Positions 1-6,193 of a stretch of 6,193 bases of DNA are shown piece by piece (position 1 is the first letter of the stretch; each line of letters begins with the position of its first letter). The translations under genes and the position numbers were made by a program. The notes below the pieces were generated by a model. It saw nothing but the letters and a program-made list of their open reading frames with translations. It was not told where the DNA came from and ran no database searches. Source of the DNA: Gammaproteobacteria bacterium (GTDB taxonomy: Bacteria > Pseudomonadota > Gammaproteobacteria > Pseudomonadales > Pseudohongiellaceae); the NCBI GenBank assembly GCA_002691885.1, contig NZJB01000095.1, positions 24,823 to 31,015 of the forward strand, written 5' to 3'.

Positions 1-226
1 GTATCTGAAAGCCGTTGGTTTACTGGATTTGGAGCACAGTCAGGTCCTGATGGTCGCTGCGCACCCCAGAGACTTGCGTGCAGCAGCACAAGCGGGCCTA
101 AAAACCGCCTATGTCTACCGGCCTCTCGAATGGGGGGAAGAGCGGGTCAGAGAGCGAAATACAACTGGCGAGTTTGATTTTGATGCGGATAGTTTTCTTG
201 ATCTTGCTCTTCAGCTGGGGGCATAG
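1..226 (+). CDS. HAD superfamily type II hydrolase (2-haloacid dehalogenase-like), C-terminal fragment
   Basis: This is the last 74 codons of a gene that enters from the left edge; the reading frame is open from base 2 to the TAG at 224-226. The segment VLMVAAHPRDLRAAAQAGL followed by TAYVYRPLEWG is the typical C-terminal core of type II HAD enzymes. It carries the late acidic motif that helps bind Mg2+ or the catalytic water, here the Asp of HPRDL. The tail EFDFDADSFLDLALQLGA is also a common ending in this group. The nucleophilic Asp (motif I) and the cap domain lie outside the window, so activity and substrate cannot be judged. In classical L-2-haloacid dehalogenases the equivalent stretch reads SSNxxD; here it is AAHPRD, so Ser and Asn are replaced by Ala and His. 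That variant is common in type II-like HADs, and true dehalogenation of haloacids is not assured. A TTG at base 29 is in frame but is not a real start. The family call is firm; the exact function is not. Confidence 0.85.
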   Translation, partial: YLKAVGLLDLEHSQVLMVAAHPRDLRAAAQAGLKTAYVYRPLEWGEERVRERNTTGEFDFDADSFLDLALQLGA

Positions 227-475
227 TGTATGGCGTCAGGCGGCATGCCCGATGTGCTCAATCGCTCAGTGAGCCCGCTTGCCCGCCCCTGGTTAGTTCA
301 CAGTGAGAGCTTCGGCCGGGCTGCGGCTTGTCGAGAAAGTCATTAGAATATCCTCAAAGCGCCCTCGGGCTACCGGCGCTGAGTACAAGTTTTAGCATTT
401 GCAGTTAAGCAGAGCATTGTCTGCCAAACTTTTTCACCCTGTAAGACTGTTCTATGACTAAGGTCTATTCACCAT
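227..475. other. Intergenic region between the HAD gene and the M3 peptidase gene
   Basis: These 249 bases carry no convincing reading frame. Several short symmetric elements are visible: GGCATGCC at 242-249, the near-palindrome GCTCAGTGAGC at 264-274, and a 6-bp stem AGCGCC/GGCGCT (358-363 with 375-380, 11-nt loop). The stem is followed only by a GAGTACAAG stretch and then four Ts, so at best it is a poor intrinsic terminator for the HAD gene. The sequence becomes more AT-rich from about 381, which suits a promoter and leader for the downstream peptidase gene. Confidence 0.6.
431..458 (+). promoter_or_regulatory. Possible sigma70-type promoter for the M3 peptidase gene
   Basis: TTTTCA (431-436) and TATGAC (453-458) are separated by 16 bp and resemble weak -35 and -10 boxes. 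Transcription would start around 464-466, leaving a leader of only about ten bases that would exclude the AAGG at 460-463. That makes this candidate doubtful. No other pair in the gap is clearly better. This is inferred from sequence likeness only. Confidence 0.2.
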
Positions 476-538
476 ATGAGAATTCAATTTTTATCTCGAA
501 CGGCACCTACAATACTTGCGGTCGGTCTGGTCGCGTGC
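476..538 (+). other. Lipoprotein signal peptide (SPII) of the M3 peptidase
   Basis: The first 21 codons give a short Arg-containing n-region (MRIQFLSR), a hydrophobic stretch (TILAVGLVA) and the lipobox LVAC with the lipidated Cys at residue 21. The next residues are Ser-Glu-Pro, with no Asp at +2, so Lol-dependent export to the outer membrane is expected in a gammaproteobacterium. Membrane anchoring is inferred from the motif. Confidence 0.8.
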
Positions 539-2668
539 TCAGAGCCACAAACTCAGAGCGTCAATAATCCTGCCTCAGTTCAATCCAATGAGTCTGCTAT
601 GTCAGAAAACACCGATGTCTCTACCGTGGCGACAAATCCATTTTTCGAAGCGAGTCCGCTTATTCTGAATTATCCTCAATTTGACCTGATTCAGACCATG
701 CATTACTTACCGGCTTTTGAGCACGGTATGGCTGAACAATTGGCAGAAATTGAGACCATCGCTAATAACGGTGAGGACCCGGATTTCGAAAACGCAATCA
801 TTGCGCTGGAACTTTCCGGTCAGTTGCTCGACCGAGTGTCCAGGGTATTTTTCAGTATGAGCAGCGCGCATACCAATGACGAAATCCGATCGTTGCAGCA
901 ACAGCTTGCGCCCCAGCTGGCCGCACACCGTGACGCCATTCTGTTGAATCGTGCCCTGTTCGCAAGAATACAAACTTTGTTTGATCAGCGTCAGGAATTG
1001 CTTCTCGAGCCTGAGGCGCTGCGCCTGTTGGAGCAGTACCATCTCGACTTTGTGAGGGCCGGAGCTGCTCTGACTGAGGCGGAGCAGGACAGAATGCGGG
1101 AGATTAACGCCGAGATGGCGGCCCTGCAGACGCGATTTAGCCAGAATGTCCTGAGTGAGGTCAATGACCTGGCAATCGTTGTGGATACTGAAGAAGAAAT
1201 GGCGGGAATAGATGAAACATTGAAGCAGGCAGCCAGTGAGGAAGCTGCCAAACGAGACCTTCCGGGAAAGTATGTGATCCCTTTGCTGAATACCAGTGGT
1301 CAGCCTGCATTGGCCAGCCTGCAGAACAGGAGCCTCCGGCAACGGATTTTTGAAACATCCTTGTCCCGTGGCAGCCGGGGGGGTGATTTTGACAATCGGG
1401 ACGTTCTCTCAAAAGTTCTGAGCCTCAGAGCAGAGCGCTCGGCATTGCTGGGGTTCGCAAATCACGCTGAGTTCATCCTGGCCAATCAAACCGCTCAGAC
1501 CGTGGAGGCGGTGAATCAGAGGCTGGCTGAACTTGCAGCGCCTGCTGTGGCCAATGCACGACGCGAGGCGAACGATCTTCAGGCCTTAATTGAGTCGGAG
1601 GGGGATGACTTTCAGCTTGCCGCGTGGGACTGGGATTTCTACACGGGAAAATTACGAGTGGAGAGATTTAATTTTGACGCCAATCAGTTGCGCCCGTATT
1701 TTGAGCTGAGCAATGTCCTGAATCGTGGCGTTTTTTACGCGGCGGAACGGCTGTTCGGGATTAGCTTCGAAGAGCGTGAAGAACTGCCTGTTTACCAGGA
1801 GGATGTTAGAGCCTTTGAGGTTATTGACGTCAACGGCTCAACGCTGGGGATGTTTATCGCAGATTTCTATGCAAGGCCCAGCAAACGTGGTGGGGCCTGG
1901 ATGAATTCATATGTTCCACAAAGTGCGTTGATGGAAAAATTGCCGGTTGTTGCAAACCATCTGAACATTACGAAGCCACCTGCTGGTGAGCCAACCCTGC
2001 TCACTTTCGACGAAGTGACCACCATGTTTCACGAGTTTGGACATGCCCTGCACGGTTTGTTTTCAACAGTAGAGTATCCCTATTTCTCCGGAACAAGTGT
2101 CCCACGTGACTTTGTTGAATATCCGAGTCAGGTTAATGAAATGTGGGCTACTTGGCCCGAGGTTCTTGAAAACTACGCTTTGCACTATGAGTCTGGTGAA
2201 GCCATGCCACGCGAGTTGCTGGAGAAGGTGCTATCGACTCAAACCTTTAATCAAGGCTTTGCTACGACCGAATATCTGGCGGCCTCTATCGTTGATCAGG
2301 CCCTGCATCAACTGACTGTTGACGAGGTGCCGTCGGCAGAGCTGATTTTGGATTTTGAAGCGCAGGCTCTGGAGGCTGTCGGTATTCACGTTGATGAAGT
2401 CCCGCCTCGCTATCGCGCGACCTATTTCTCACACATTATCGGGGGCTACTCGGCGGGCTATTATTCCTACATTTGGAGCGAGGTGCTGGACGCAGACACC
2501 GTGGAATGGTTCCACGAGAATGGTGGATTACTGCGCGAAAATGGTGCCCATTTCAGGCAATCTTTGCTTTCGCAGGGGGGCAGCAGAGGCGCCATGGGTT
2601 TGTATCGAGCCTTTAGGGGCCGGGACGCGCAAATCTCGCCGTTACTCGAGCGTCGAGGTCTCAACTAG
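476..2668 (+). CDS. dcp: M3 family zinc metallopeptidase, Dcp-type peptidyl-dipeptidase with lipoprotein signal
   Basis: This is a complete 730-residue member of peptidase family M3. The catalytic site is HEFGH at residues 519-523 (two zinc-binding His and the general-base Glu520). The third zinc ligand is Glu548 in PRDFVEYPSQ, 29 residues after the first His, as in the family. The substrate-binding loop HIIGGYSAGYYSY spans 653-665. SGTSVPRDFVEYPSQ and the ending ERRGLN resemble Dcp rather than oligopeptidase A, so the enzyme probably removes dipeptides from the C-termini of oligopeptides. Residues 1-21 form a lipoprotein signal with lipobox L18-V-A-C21; Ser at +2 favours the outer membrane. 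A low-complexity Ser/Asn/Gln linker runs to about residue 50, then the helical M3 fold follows. E. coli Dcp (about 681 residues) lacks such a lipoprotein leader, which accounts for much of the extra length. The start at 476 is chosen because it gives the full signal peptide; AAGG at 460-463 is a weak, rather distant ribosome site. The gene stands alone and converges on holA with an 8-bp overlap. Family is certain; subfamily and anchoring are likely. Confidence 0.95.
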   Translation: MRIQFLSRTAPTILAVGLVACSEPQTQSVNNPASVQSNESAMSENTDVSTVATNPFFEASPLILNYPQFDLIQTMHYLPAFEHGMAEQLAEIETIANNGEDPDFENAIIALELSGQLLDRVSRVFFSMSSAHTNDEIRSLQQQLAPQLAAHRDAILLNRALFARIQTLFDQRQELLLEPEALRLLEQYHLDFVRAGAALTEAEQDRMREINAEMAALQTRFSQNVLSEVNDLAIVVDTEEEMAGIDETLKQAASEEAAKRDLPGKYVIPLLNTSGQPALASLQNRSLRQRIFETSLSRGSRGGDFDNRDVLSKVLSLRAERSALLGFANHAEFILANQTAQTVEAVNQRLAELAAPAVANARREANDLQALIESEGDDFQLAAWDWDFYTGKLRVERFNFDANQLRPYFELSNVLNRGVFYAAERLFGISFEEREELPVYQEDVRAFEVIDVNGSTLGMFIADFYARPSKRGGAWMNSYVPQSALMEKLPVVANHLNITKPPAGEPTLLTFDEVTTMFHEFGHALHGLFSTVEYPYFSGTSVPRDFVEYPSQVNEMWATWPEVLENYALHYESGEAMPRELLEKVLSTQTFNQGFATTEYLAASIVDQALHQLTVDEVPSAELILDFEAQALEAVGIHVDEVPPRYRATYFSHIIGGYSAGYYSYIWSEVLDADTVEWFHENGGLLRENGAHFRQSLLSQGGSRGAMGLYRAFRGRDAQISPLLERRGLN

Positions 2669-3713
2669 TTTCGGCTGGGTGCCCGGTCGCGGTACAAACC
2701 TGGCTGCCGCTGAGGCGAATCAGCAGCATATTCAGTTCATCCCAAGGATTGGCCGGGCTCATGCCCTTGCAGGCCTGATCTACCAGTCGGGCCCGCTCCA
2801 GCAGTTCCCAGATGAGGGAGCTAGACAGTCTTGAGATTGCCGTTCTGACCGCCTGTTTGCGATTGAAGAATATGCGGGCGGATTGCAGGATGGCCGTAAG
2901 AGGCTCACCGTCTTCTCGTTTTTCAACCATCGGCTGCAATATTCTGAGCTCCCGCGTTACGACCCCCAGGATGACCAAAGGATAAACGTCCTCAGCCTGC
3001 AATGCATTAAGAATTTTCTGTGTACGTGCCAGATCTCCCACCAAAGCCGCATCAACCAGTTGATAGGAATTGTAGCGGGAATTGTCTGCTACGATCTGCA
3101 TAACGGTTTGCGCGTCAAGTTTGATCGTGGCACTTGCTCCAGCCAGCAGTTTGAATTTTTCGATTTCCTGCACGGCTGCTAGCAAGTTCCCCTCAATGCG
3201 ATCTACTAATATCTTAAGGGCGTCCGGTTCCGGGTTTATATTTGCCTGCAGCATCCTCGCCTCCAGCCAGCGCGGCAGATTTTCCCGATCTAGTGGCCAT
3301 ATCTGCACCACTACCGACCTTGATTCGATTGATTTGAACCATTTCGTCTGCATGACGCTGGACTCAAGTTTCGGGCTGCTGATTAAAACGATCAGATCGG
3401 CAGTGTCGGCCTCGAAAAAATCTGCCAGAGCAAGCTTTCCCTCATCTTCAAGTTTGGGCTGCAGTAGACGAAGCTCTATGATTTTTCGTTCAGCGAAAAG
3501 AGAGAGGTTTTCGGTAGATTGTCTGAACTTTCCCCAGTTGAAATTCCGGTCGACAGTGTGGGTTTCTCTATCGGTGAAACCTGCGTCGCGGTGATATTGT
3601 CGAGTCTGGTCGGCGGCTTCCTGTAACAGTAACGGCTCGTCGCCATTCAACCAGTAGACTGGATGTGCATTGGCTTTCAACGTTCTGGCCAGTTGATCGG
3701 TCTTGATCTTCAT
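2661..3713 (-). CDS. holA: DNA polymerase III subunit delta
   Basis: This 350-residue protein matches the delta subunit of the clamp loader (E. coli HolA is 343 residues). Delta opens the beta sliding clamp and, with gamma/tau and delta-prime, loads it onto primed DNA. Visible landmarks are WLNGDEPLLLQEAAD near residues 21-35, the beta-contacting element LSLFAERK with Leu72-Phe73 (equivalent to Leu73-Phe74 in E. coli), LPRWLEARM in the central part, EGNLLAAVQEIEKFKLL around the lid domain, and a C-terminal helical collar domain. As usual for delta, no Walker A motif is seen. The ATG overlaps the lptE stop codon as ATGA. No Shine-Dalgarno-like purine run precedes it (the bases are CAGCCCCCGA), so translation probably depends on coupling to lptE. 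It is the third gene of leuS-lptE-holA. The stop lies inside the end of the convergent peptidase gene, with an 8-bp overlap. nadD, which often follows holA, is not here. Confidence 0.96.
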   Translation of the reverse strand: MKIKTDQLARTLKANAHPVYWLNGDEPLLLQEAADQTRQYHRDAGFTDRETHTVDRNFNWGKFRQSTENLSLFAERKIIELRLLQPKLEDEGKLALADFFEADTADLIVLISSPKLESSVMQTKWFKSIESRSVVVQIWPLDRENLPRWLEARMLQANINPEPDALKILVDRIEGNLLAAVQEIEKFKLLAGASATIKLDAQTVMQIVADNSRYNSYQLVDAALVGDLARTQKILNALQAEDVYPLVILGVVTRELRILQPMVEKREDGEPLTAILQSARIFFNRKQAVRTAISRLSSSLIWELLERARLVDQACKGMSPANPWDELNMLLIRLSGSQVCTATGHPAETS

Positions 3714-4204
3714 TCGGGGGCTGATTCTAATCGACGCATCAGTTGATTTATCAGTTCTTGCCGAAGCTCATTGGCAATTATCTGGGCTTCTTCCTGATTG
3801 CCGGCAATATTCTCGATATCCTGAAAGTAGGTTCTGACAACGGTGAGTGTCTCGTCGGGGATTAATGGCTGTCCGCCGACCATCAGTGCGATGCTGGCGC
3901 TGAGTCTAAGTTCTACCTGTGAGGCCCGAGCTCTCGGATTGATCGAAACAGGTCGGATTAAAATCTGTTCATTGCTCACCTTTAGGATCGGCGCGGCCTC
4001 GAGCTGCTGAGCCAACAGAGTGACGCCTGCGGCTGTCAGACTACGCTGTAGGAGGGCAGAAAAATCACTCTGCGATTGCTCCAGTTCCAGATTCAGGCTG
4101 TTGAACCTCGATACAATGGCGTCATTGCCACGTAGTGTGAATCCGCAGGCCTGTACGGAAAGTGTAAGGATAAAGCCGAGTAATCTCAGAGCGGTTTTGC
4201 GCAT
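3710..4204 (-). CDS. lptE: LPS assembly lipoprotein LptE
   Basis: LptE (formerly RlpB) is the outer-membrane lipoprotein that plugs the LptD barrel and helps insert lipopolysaccharide into the outer leaflet. The product is 164 residues, somewhat shorter than E. coli LptE (193). It starts with a signal peptide ending in the lipobox SVQAC, with lipidated Cys20, directly followed by GFTLRG, the hallmark of the family. A beta-rich middle (LKVSNEQILIRPVSINPR, ASQVELRLSASIAL) and a C-terminal amphipathic helix (EEAQIIANELRQELINQLMRRL) complete the expected pattern. The ATG follows the leuS stop after only two bases; TAGG just upstream, inside the leuS end, may act as a weak ribosome site. It overlaps holA by 4 nt. 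Position between leuS and holA is the classical gammaproteobacterial arrangement and strongly supports the call. Confidence 0.95.
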   Translation of the reverse strand: MRKTALRLLGFILTLSVQACGFTLRGNDAIVSRFNSLNLELEQSQSDFSALLQRSLTAAGVTLLAQQLEAAPILKVSNEQILIRPVSINPRARASQVELRLSASIALMVGGQPLIPDETLTVVRTYFQDIENIAGNQEEAQIIANELRQELINQLMRRLESAPE

Positions 4205-4206
4205 CG

Positions 4207-6111
4207 CTAGCCTATAACGATATTGACGAGTTTCCCCGGGACAACGATAACTTTTTGGACCGATCCGTCGCCGATAAAGCGCTGTATGATGTCATCCCCA
4301 AGAGCTAGCTTTTCGAGGTCGTCCTTGGCGATATCCCGGGAGACTTCGATTTTGCTGCGAAGTTTGCCGTTTATCTGCAGTACGATCAGCATGCTGTCCT
4401 GAATAAGGGCGCTCTCCGCCACTTCGGGCCACAGTGCGTCCATAGCTGCGCCTTCGTGTCCAAGTCGCTGCCAGGCGGCATGGCAAAAGTGGGGGACAAT
4501 CGGAGCTAGCATCAGAACGCTGAATTCCAGAGCTTCCTGCACAACGATGCGGTCTGTTTTATCCTGGTGATCTTCGGAAAACTTTGAAATCACGTTCAGT
4601 AATTCCATCGTGGCAGCAATTGCAGTGTTGAAGGTGTGTCGTCGTTTATAATCGTCAGTAACTTTGGCCAGAGTTTGATGGCTTTTGAGCCGTAACTTCT
4701 TCTGCTCGGCCGACAGCGTCAGGCTGTTTATCTCCGGAAGGGGCAGCGCCTCGTGTTCCGAAAGCTGCTTCCAGAAGCGTTTCAGGAAACGATAGCTGCC
4801 TTCCACGCCGCTGTCAGACCAGTCGAGCGACTGATACGGTGCTGATGCGAACATGGTGAACATCCTTACAGTGTCCGCGCCATAGCGCTCTATCAGGGAC
4901 ATCGGATCAACGGTGTTCCCTTTTGATTTCGACATTTTGGCACCGTCTTTCAGGACCATACCCTGAGTCAGCAAACGGGCAAAGGGTTCATCGCTGTTGA
5001 CAAGGCCTTCGTCCCGCAACAGCTTATGGTAAAAGCGCGCATACAGCAGATGGAGAATGGCATGCTCGATGCCGCCGATGTATTGATCAACCGGGAGCCA
5101 GTAGTTTGCTCTAGCGTCCAGCATGGAAGTATTCTGATCCTTGCAGGCAAAACGGGCGAAGTACCAGGAAGACTCCATAAAGGTGTCAAAAGTGTCTGTC
5201 TCGCGCCTTGCTGGGGCGCCGCAAGTGGGGCAGTCTGTATTGTAAAATTCAGCCATTTTGCCGAGCGGTGAGCCGGATTCATCCATTTCAATGTCTTCGG
5301 GTAACAAAACGGGCAACTCGGACTCGGGAACCGGCACCGCGCCGCAGGCGTCACAGTTGATCATTGGAATCGGTGCTCCCCAATACCTCTGGCGGGAAAC
5401 CCCCCAGTCGCGCAAACGGTAGTTGACGGTTTTCTCGCCTCGTCCTCGCTCCGTCAGATACGCTGCGATTGCTTCGAATGCTTCGATAAAGCTCAGGCCG
5501 TTGAACTGGCCGGAATTGATCAGCCTGCCTTTTTCAACAAAAGCCTCCCGGTTCAGGTCACAGATCAGCTCATCGGATAGCGGCTCTACGACCTGTTTGA
5601 TCTCAAGGCCGTATTTTGTGGCAAAGTCCCAGTCCCGCTGGTCATGTCCGGGAACAGCCATCACTGCGCCAGAGCCGTAACTCATGAGTACAAAATTGGC
5701 GGTGTAGATTGGTACGCTCTCACCGCTGATCGGATGAATGGCTTTTAGTCCGGTATCCATCCCGAGTTTTTCCATGGTTGCCATTTCCGCTTCTGCAACC
5801 TTGACTTGATTTTGTTCCGCGATGAATTGAGCCAGCTCGCTGTTCGTCTTGGCAGCCTTTGTGGCAACTGGGTGCTGAGGAGCTACTGCAACATAAGTCA
5901 CACCCATAATGGTGTCAGGACGGGTGGTGTAGACAGAGAGGCGCCTTAGTGATTCTTCTGTTTCTCTAGCAACCTCGAAATCCAGGTTCACGCCCTCAGA
6001 TCTACCGATCCAGTTGCTTTGCATGATCTTCACTTTTTCGGGCCAGCCTATGACGCTTTCGACGACAAGTCGGTCACACCCATCTCTCCTCCTAACGGCA
6101 GCGGCAAACAT
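4207..6111 (-). CDS. leuS: Leucyl-tRNA synthetase, 5'-truncated (CP1 editing domain to C-terminus)
   Basis: LeuRS charges tRNA-Leu with leucine in the cytoplasm and hydrolyses mischarged products in its CP1 domain. The frame gives 634 residues from an ATG at 6111, but LeuRS similarity starts only at about residue 22 ([19 protein letters not shown]). E. coli LeuRS is 860 residues; about 207 N-terminal residues, including the HIGH motif, are missing. Seen in order: editing-site TTRPDT (62-67), [16 protein letters not shown] with Asp157/Asp160 (matching E. coli Asp342/Asp345, same 93-residue spacing from the TTRPDT Thr), [11 protein letters not shown], a CxxC pair (253/256 and 294/297) that may bind zinc, [14 protein letters not shown], the class I motif KMSKS (392-396), the anticodon-binding helical domain, and the C-terminal domain ending [17 protein letters not shown] runs almost directly into KMSKS, so the long leucine-specific insertion of the E. 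coli type is absent. Residues 1-21 appear foreign, so the ATG at 6111 is only a formal start. The gene is first in the operon, 2 nt before lptE. Confidence 0.93.
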   Translation of the reverse strand: MFAAAVRRRDGCDRLVVESVIGWPEKVKIMQSNWIGRSEGVNLDFEVARETEESLRRLSVYTTRPDTIMGVTYVAVAPQHPVATKAAKTNSELAQFIAEQNQVKVAEAEMATMEKLGMDTGLKAIHPISGESVPIYTANFVLMSYGSGAVMAVPGHDQRDWDFATKYGLEIKQVVEPLSDELICDLNREAFVEKGRLINSGQFNGLSFIEAFEAIAAYLTERGRGEKTVNYRLRDWGVSRQRYWGAPIPMINCDACGAVPVPESELPVLLPEDIEMDESGSPLGKMAEFYNTDCPTCGAPARRETDTFDTFMESSWYFARFACKDQNTSMLDARANYWLPVDQYIGGIEHAILHLLYARFYHKLLRDEGLVNSDEPFARLLTQGMVLKDGAKMSKSKGNTVDPMSLIERYGADTVRMFTMFASAPYQSLDWSDSGVEGSYRFLKRFWKQLSEHEALPLPEINSLTLSAEQKKLRLKSHQTLAKVTDDYKRRHTFNTAIAATMELLNVISKFSEDHQDKTDRIVVQEALEFSVLMLAPIVPHFCHAAWQRLGHEGAAMDALWPEVAESALIQDSMLIVLQINGKLRSKIEVSRDIAKDDLEKLALGDDIIQRFIGDGSVQKVIVVPGKLVNIVIG

Positions 6112-6193
6112 GACAGCGACTATTGAGCTAAACGATGCTTGCCCGGGTCACTGGACTCCCGATTATGACTTTTGCCTTCGTGTTCTGACGACA
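6049..6193. other. Non-leuS sequence fused to the leuS 5' side; origin unknown
   Basis: Upstream of the GWPEK codons none of the three minus frames encodes the LeuRS segment expected there (the IPQWF...ADELL region). Instead there is a strong Shine-Dalgarno-like AGGAGGAG on the minus strand (about 6084-6094), followed by an ATG (6080-6082) that opens only an 11-codon frame. Two minus frames are open from the window edge and close with TAG at 6128-6130 and 6122-6124. A plus frame starting ATG at 6110 ([15 protein letters not shown]...) runs open off the edge for 28 codons. The heptamer GACGACA occurs at 6061-6067 and again as the last seven bases, 6187-6193. I recognise no product. Candidates are a mobile-element end, a rearrangement, or a chimeric contig end. 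Confidence 0.6.

Noticed and set aside
264..307. Repeated CAGTGAG (267-273 and 301-307) and near-palindrome GCTCAGTGAGC as a possible operator
   Set aside because: A 7-bp repeat and an 11-bp near-palindrome in a 249-bp gap are easily due to chance, and they lie far from the candidate promoter.
358..394. Hairpin AGCGCC...GGCGCT as a rho-independent terminator
   Set aside because: The stem is only 6 bp with an 11-nt loop, and no T-run follows immediately, so it does not meet the usual pattern.
707..1342. Long minus-strand open frame (211 codons) inside the peptidase gene
   Set aside because: It lies fully antisense to the conserved M3 coding region, has no ribosome site or recognisable motif, and its composition is what the complement of that gene would give.
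2355..2834. Plus-strand open frame of 159 codons crossing the end of the peptidase gene into holA
   Set aside because: It is a frame-shifted shadow of the M3 C-terminus, then antisense to holA. The M3 frame is conserved through its family-typical ending RRGLN, so no frameshift needs explaining.
3082..3594. Plus-strand open frame of 170 codons opposite holA
   Set aside because: It is antisense to a well-matched essential gene, Ser/Arg-rich without domains, and lacks a start signal.
6066..6078. DGC in the frame upstream of leuS as a remnant of the LeuRS VIDGCCWRC region
   Set aside because: Only three residues agree, and the spacing to GWPEK is about 25 residues too short; chance similarity is more likely than a neat internal deletion.
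6050..6111. Possible simple frameshift in leuS explaining the odd N-terminus
   Set aside because: Neither of the other minus frames encodes the expected LeuRS segment (IPQWF, ADELL), so a one- or two-base indel would not restore homology.

Overview
The window looks like a piece of a gammaproteobacterial chromosome. The main reason is the minus-strand order leuS - lptE - holA, an arrangement typical of Gammaproteobacteria. Two lipoprotein signal peptides and an LPS-transport protein also fit a Gram-negative cell. The genus cannot be fixed from the sequence alone; a marine or other free-living lineage outside the enterics is a guess.

Layout. Bases 1-226 (+) are the last 74 codons of a HAD-superfamily type II (2-haloacid dehalogenase-like) hydrolase whose N-terminal part lies outside the window. 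Bases 227-475 are a non-coding gap with weak hairpins and one possible promoter. Bases 476-2668 (+) encode a complete 730-residue M3 (Dcp-type) zinc peptidyl-dipeptidase carrying a lipoprotein signal peptide. It converges on the minus-strand operon, overlapping the end of holA by 8 bp. That operon reads from right to left: leuS (4207 to about 6048 by homology), lptE (3710-4204) and holA (2661-3713). It is tightly packed, with a 2-nt gap between leuS and lptE and a 4-nt ATGA overlap between lptE and holA.

Function. The operon groups housekeeping functions: leucyl-tRNA charging, outer-membrane LPS assembly, and the clamp-loader delta subunit of DNA polymerase III. The plus-strand peptidase is probably a membrane-anchored enzyme that trims oligopeptides in the envelope. 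I see no defence island, CRISPR array, RNA gene or complete mobile element.

The one real anomaly is at the right edge. The leuS product begins abruptly at the start of the CP1 editing domain (Gly-Trp-Pro-Glu-Lys). The preceding ~145 bases (about 6049-6193) do not encode the expected LeuRS N-terminal half, including its HIGH motif, in any frame. This is either an assembly chimera or contig-end artefact, or a real insertion or rearrangement that disrupts an essential gene. Smaller points are the terminator-less convergent overlap, the absence of nadD after holA, the lipoprotein form of Dcp, and a compact LeuRS lacking a long leucine-specific insertion.
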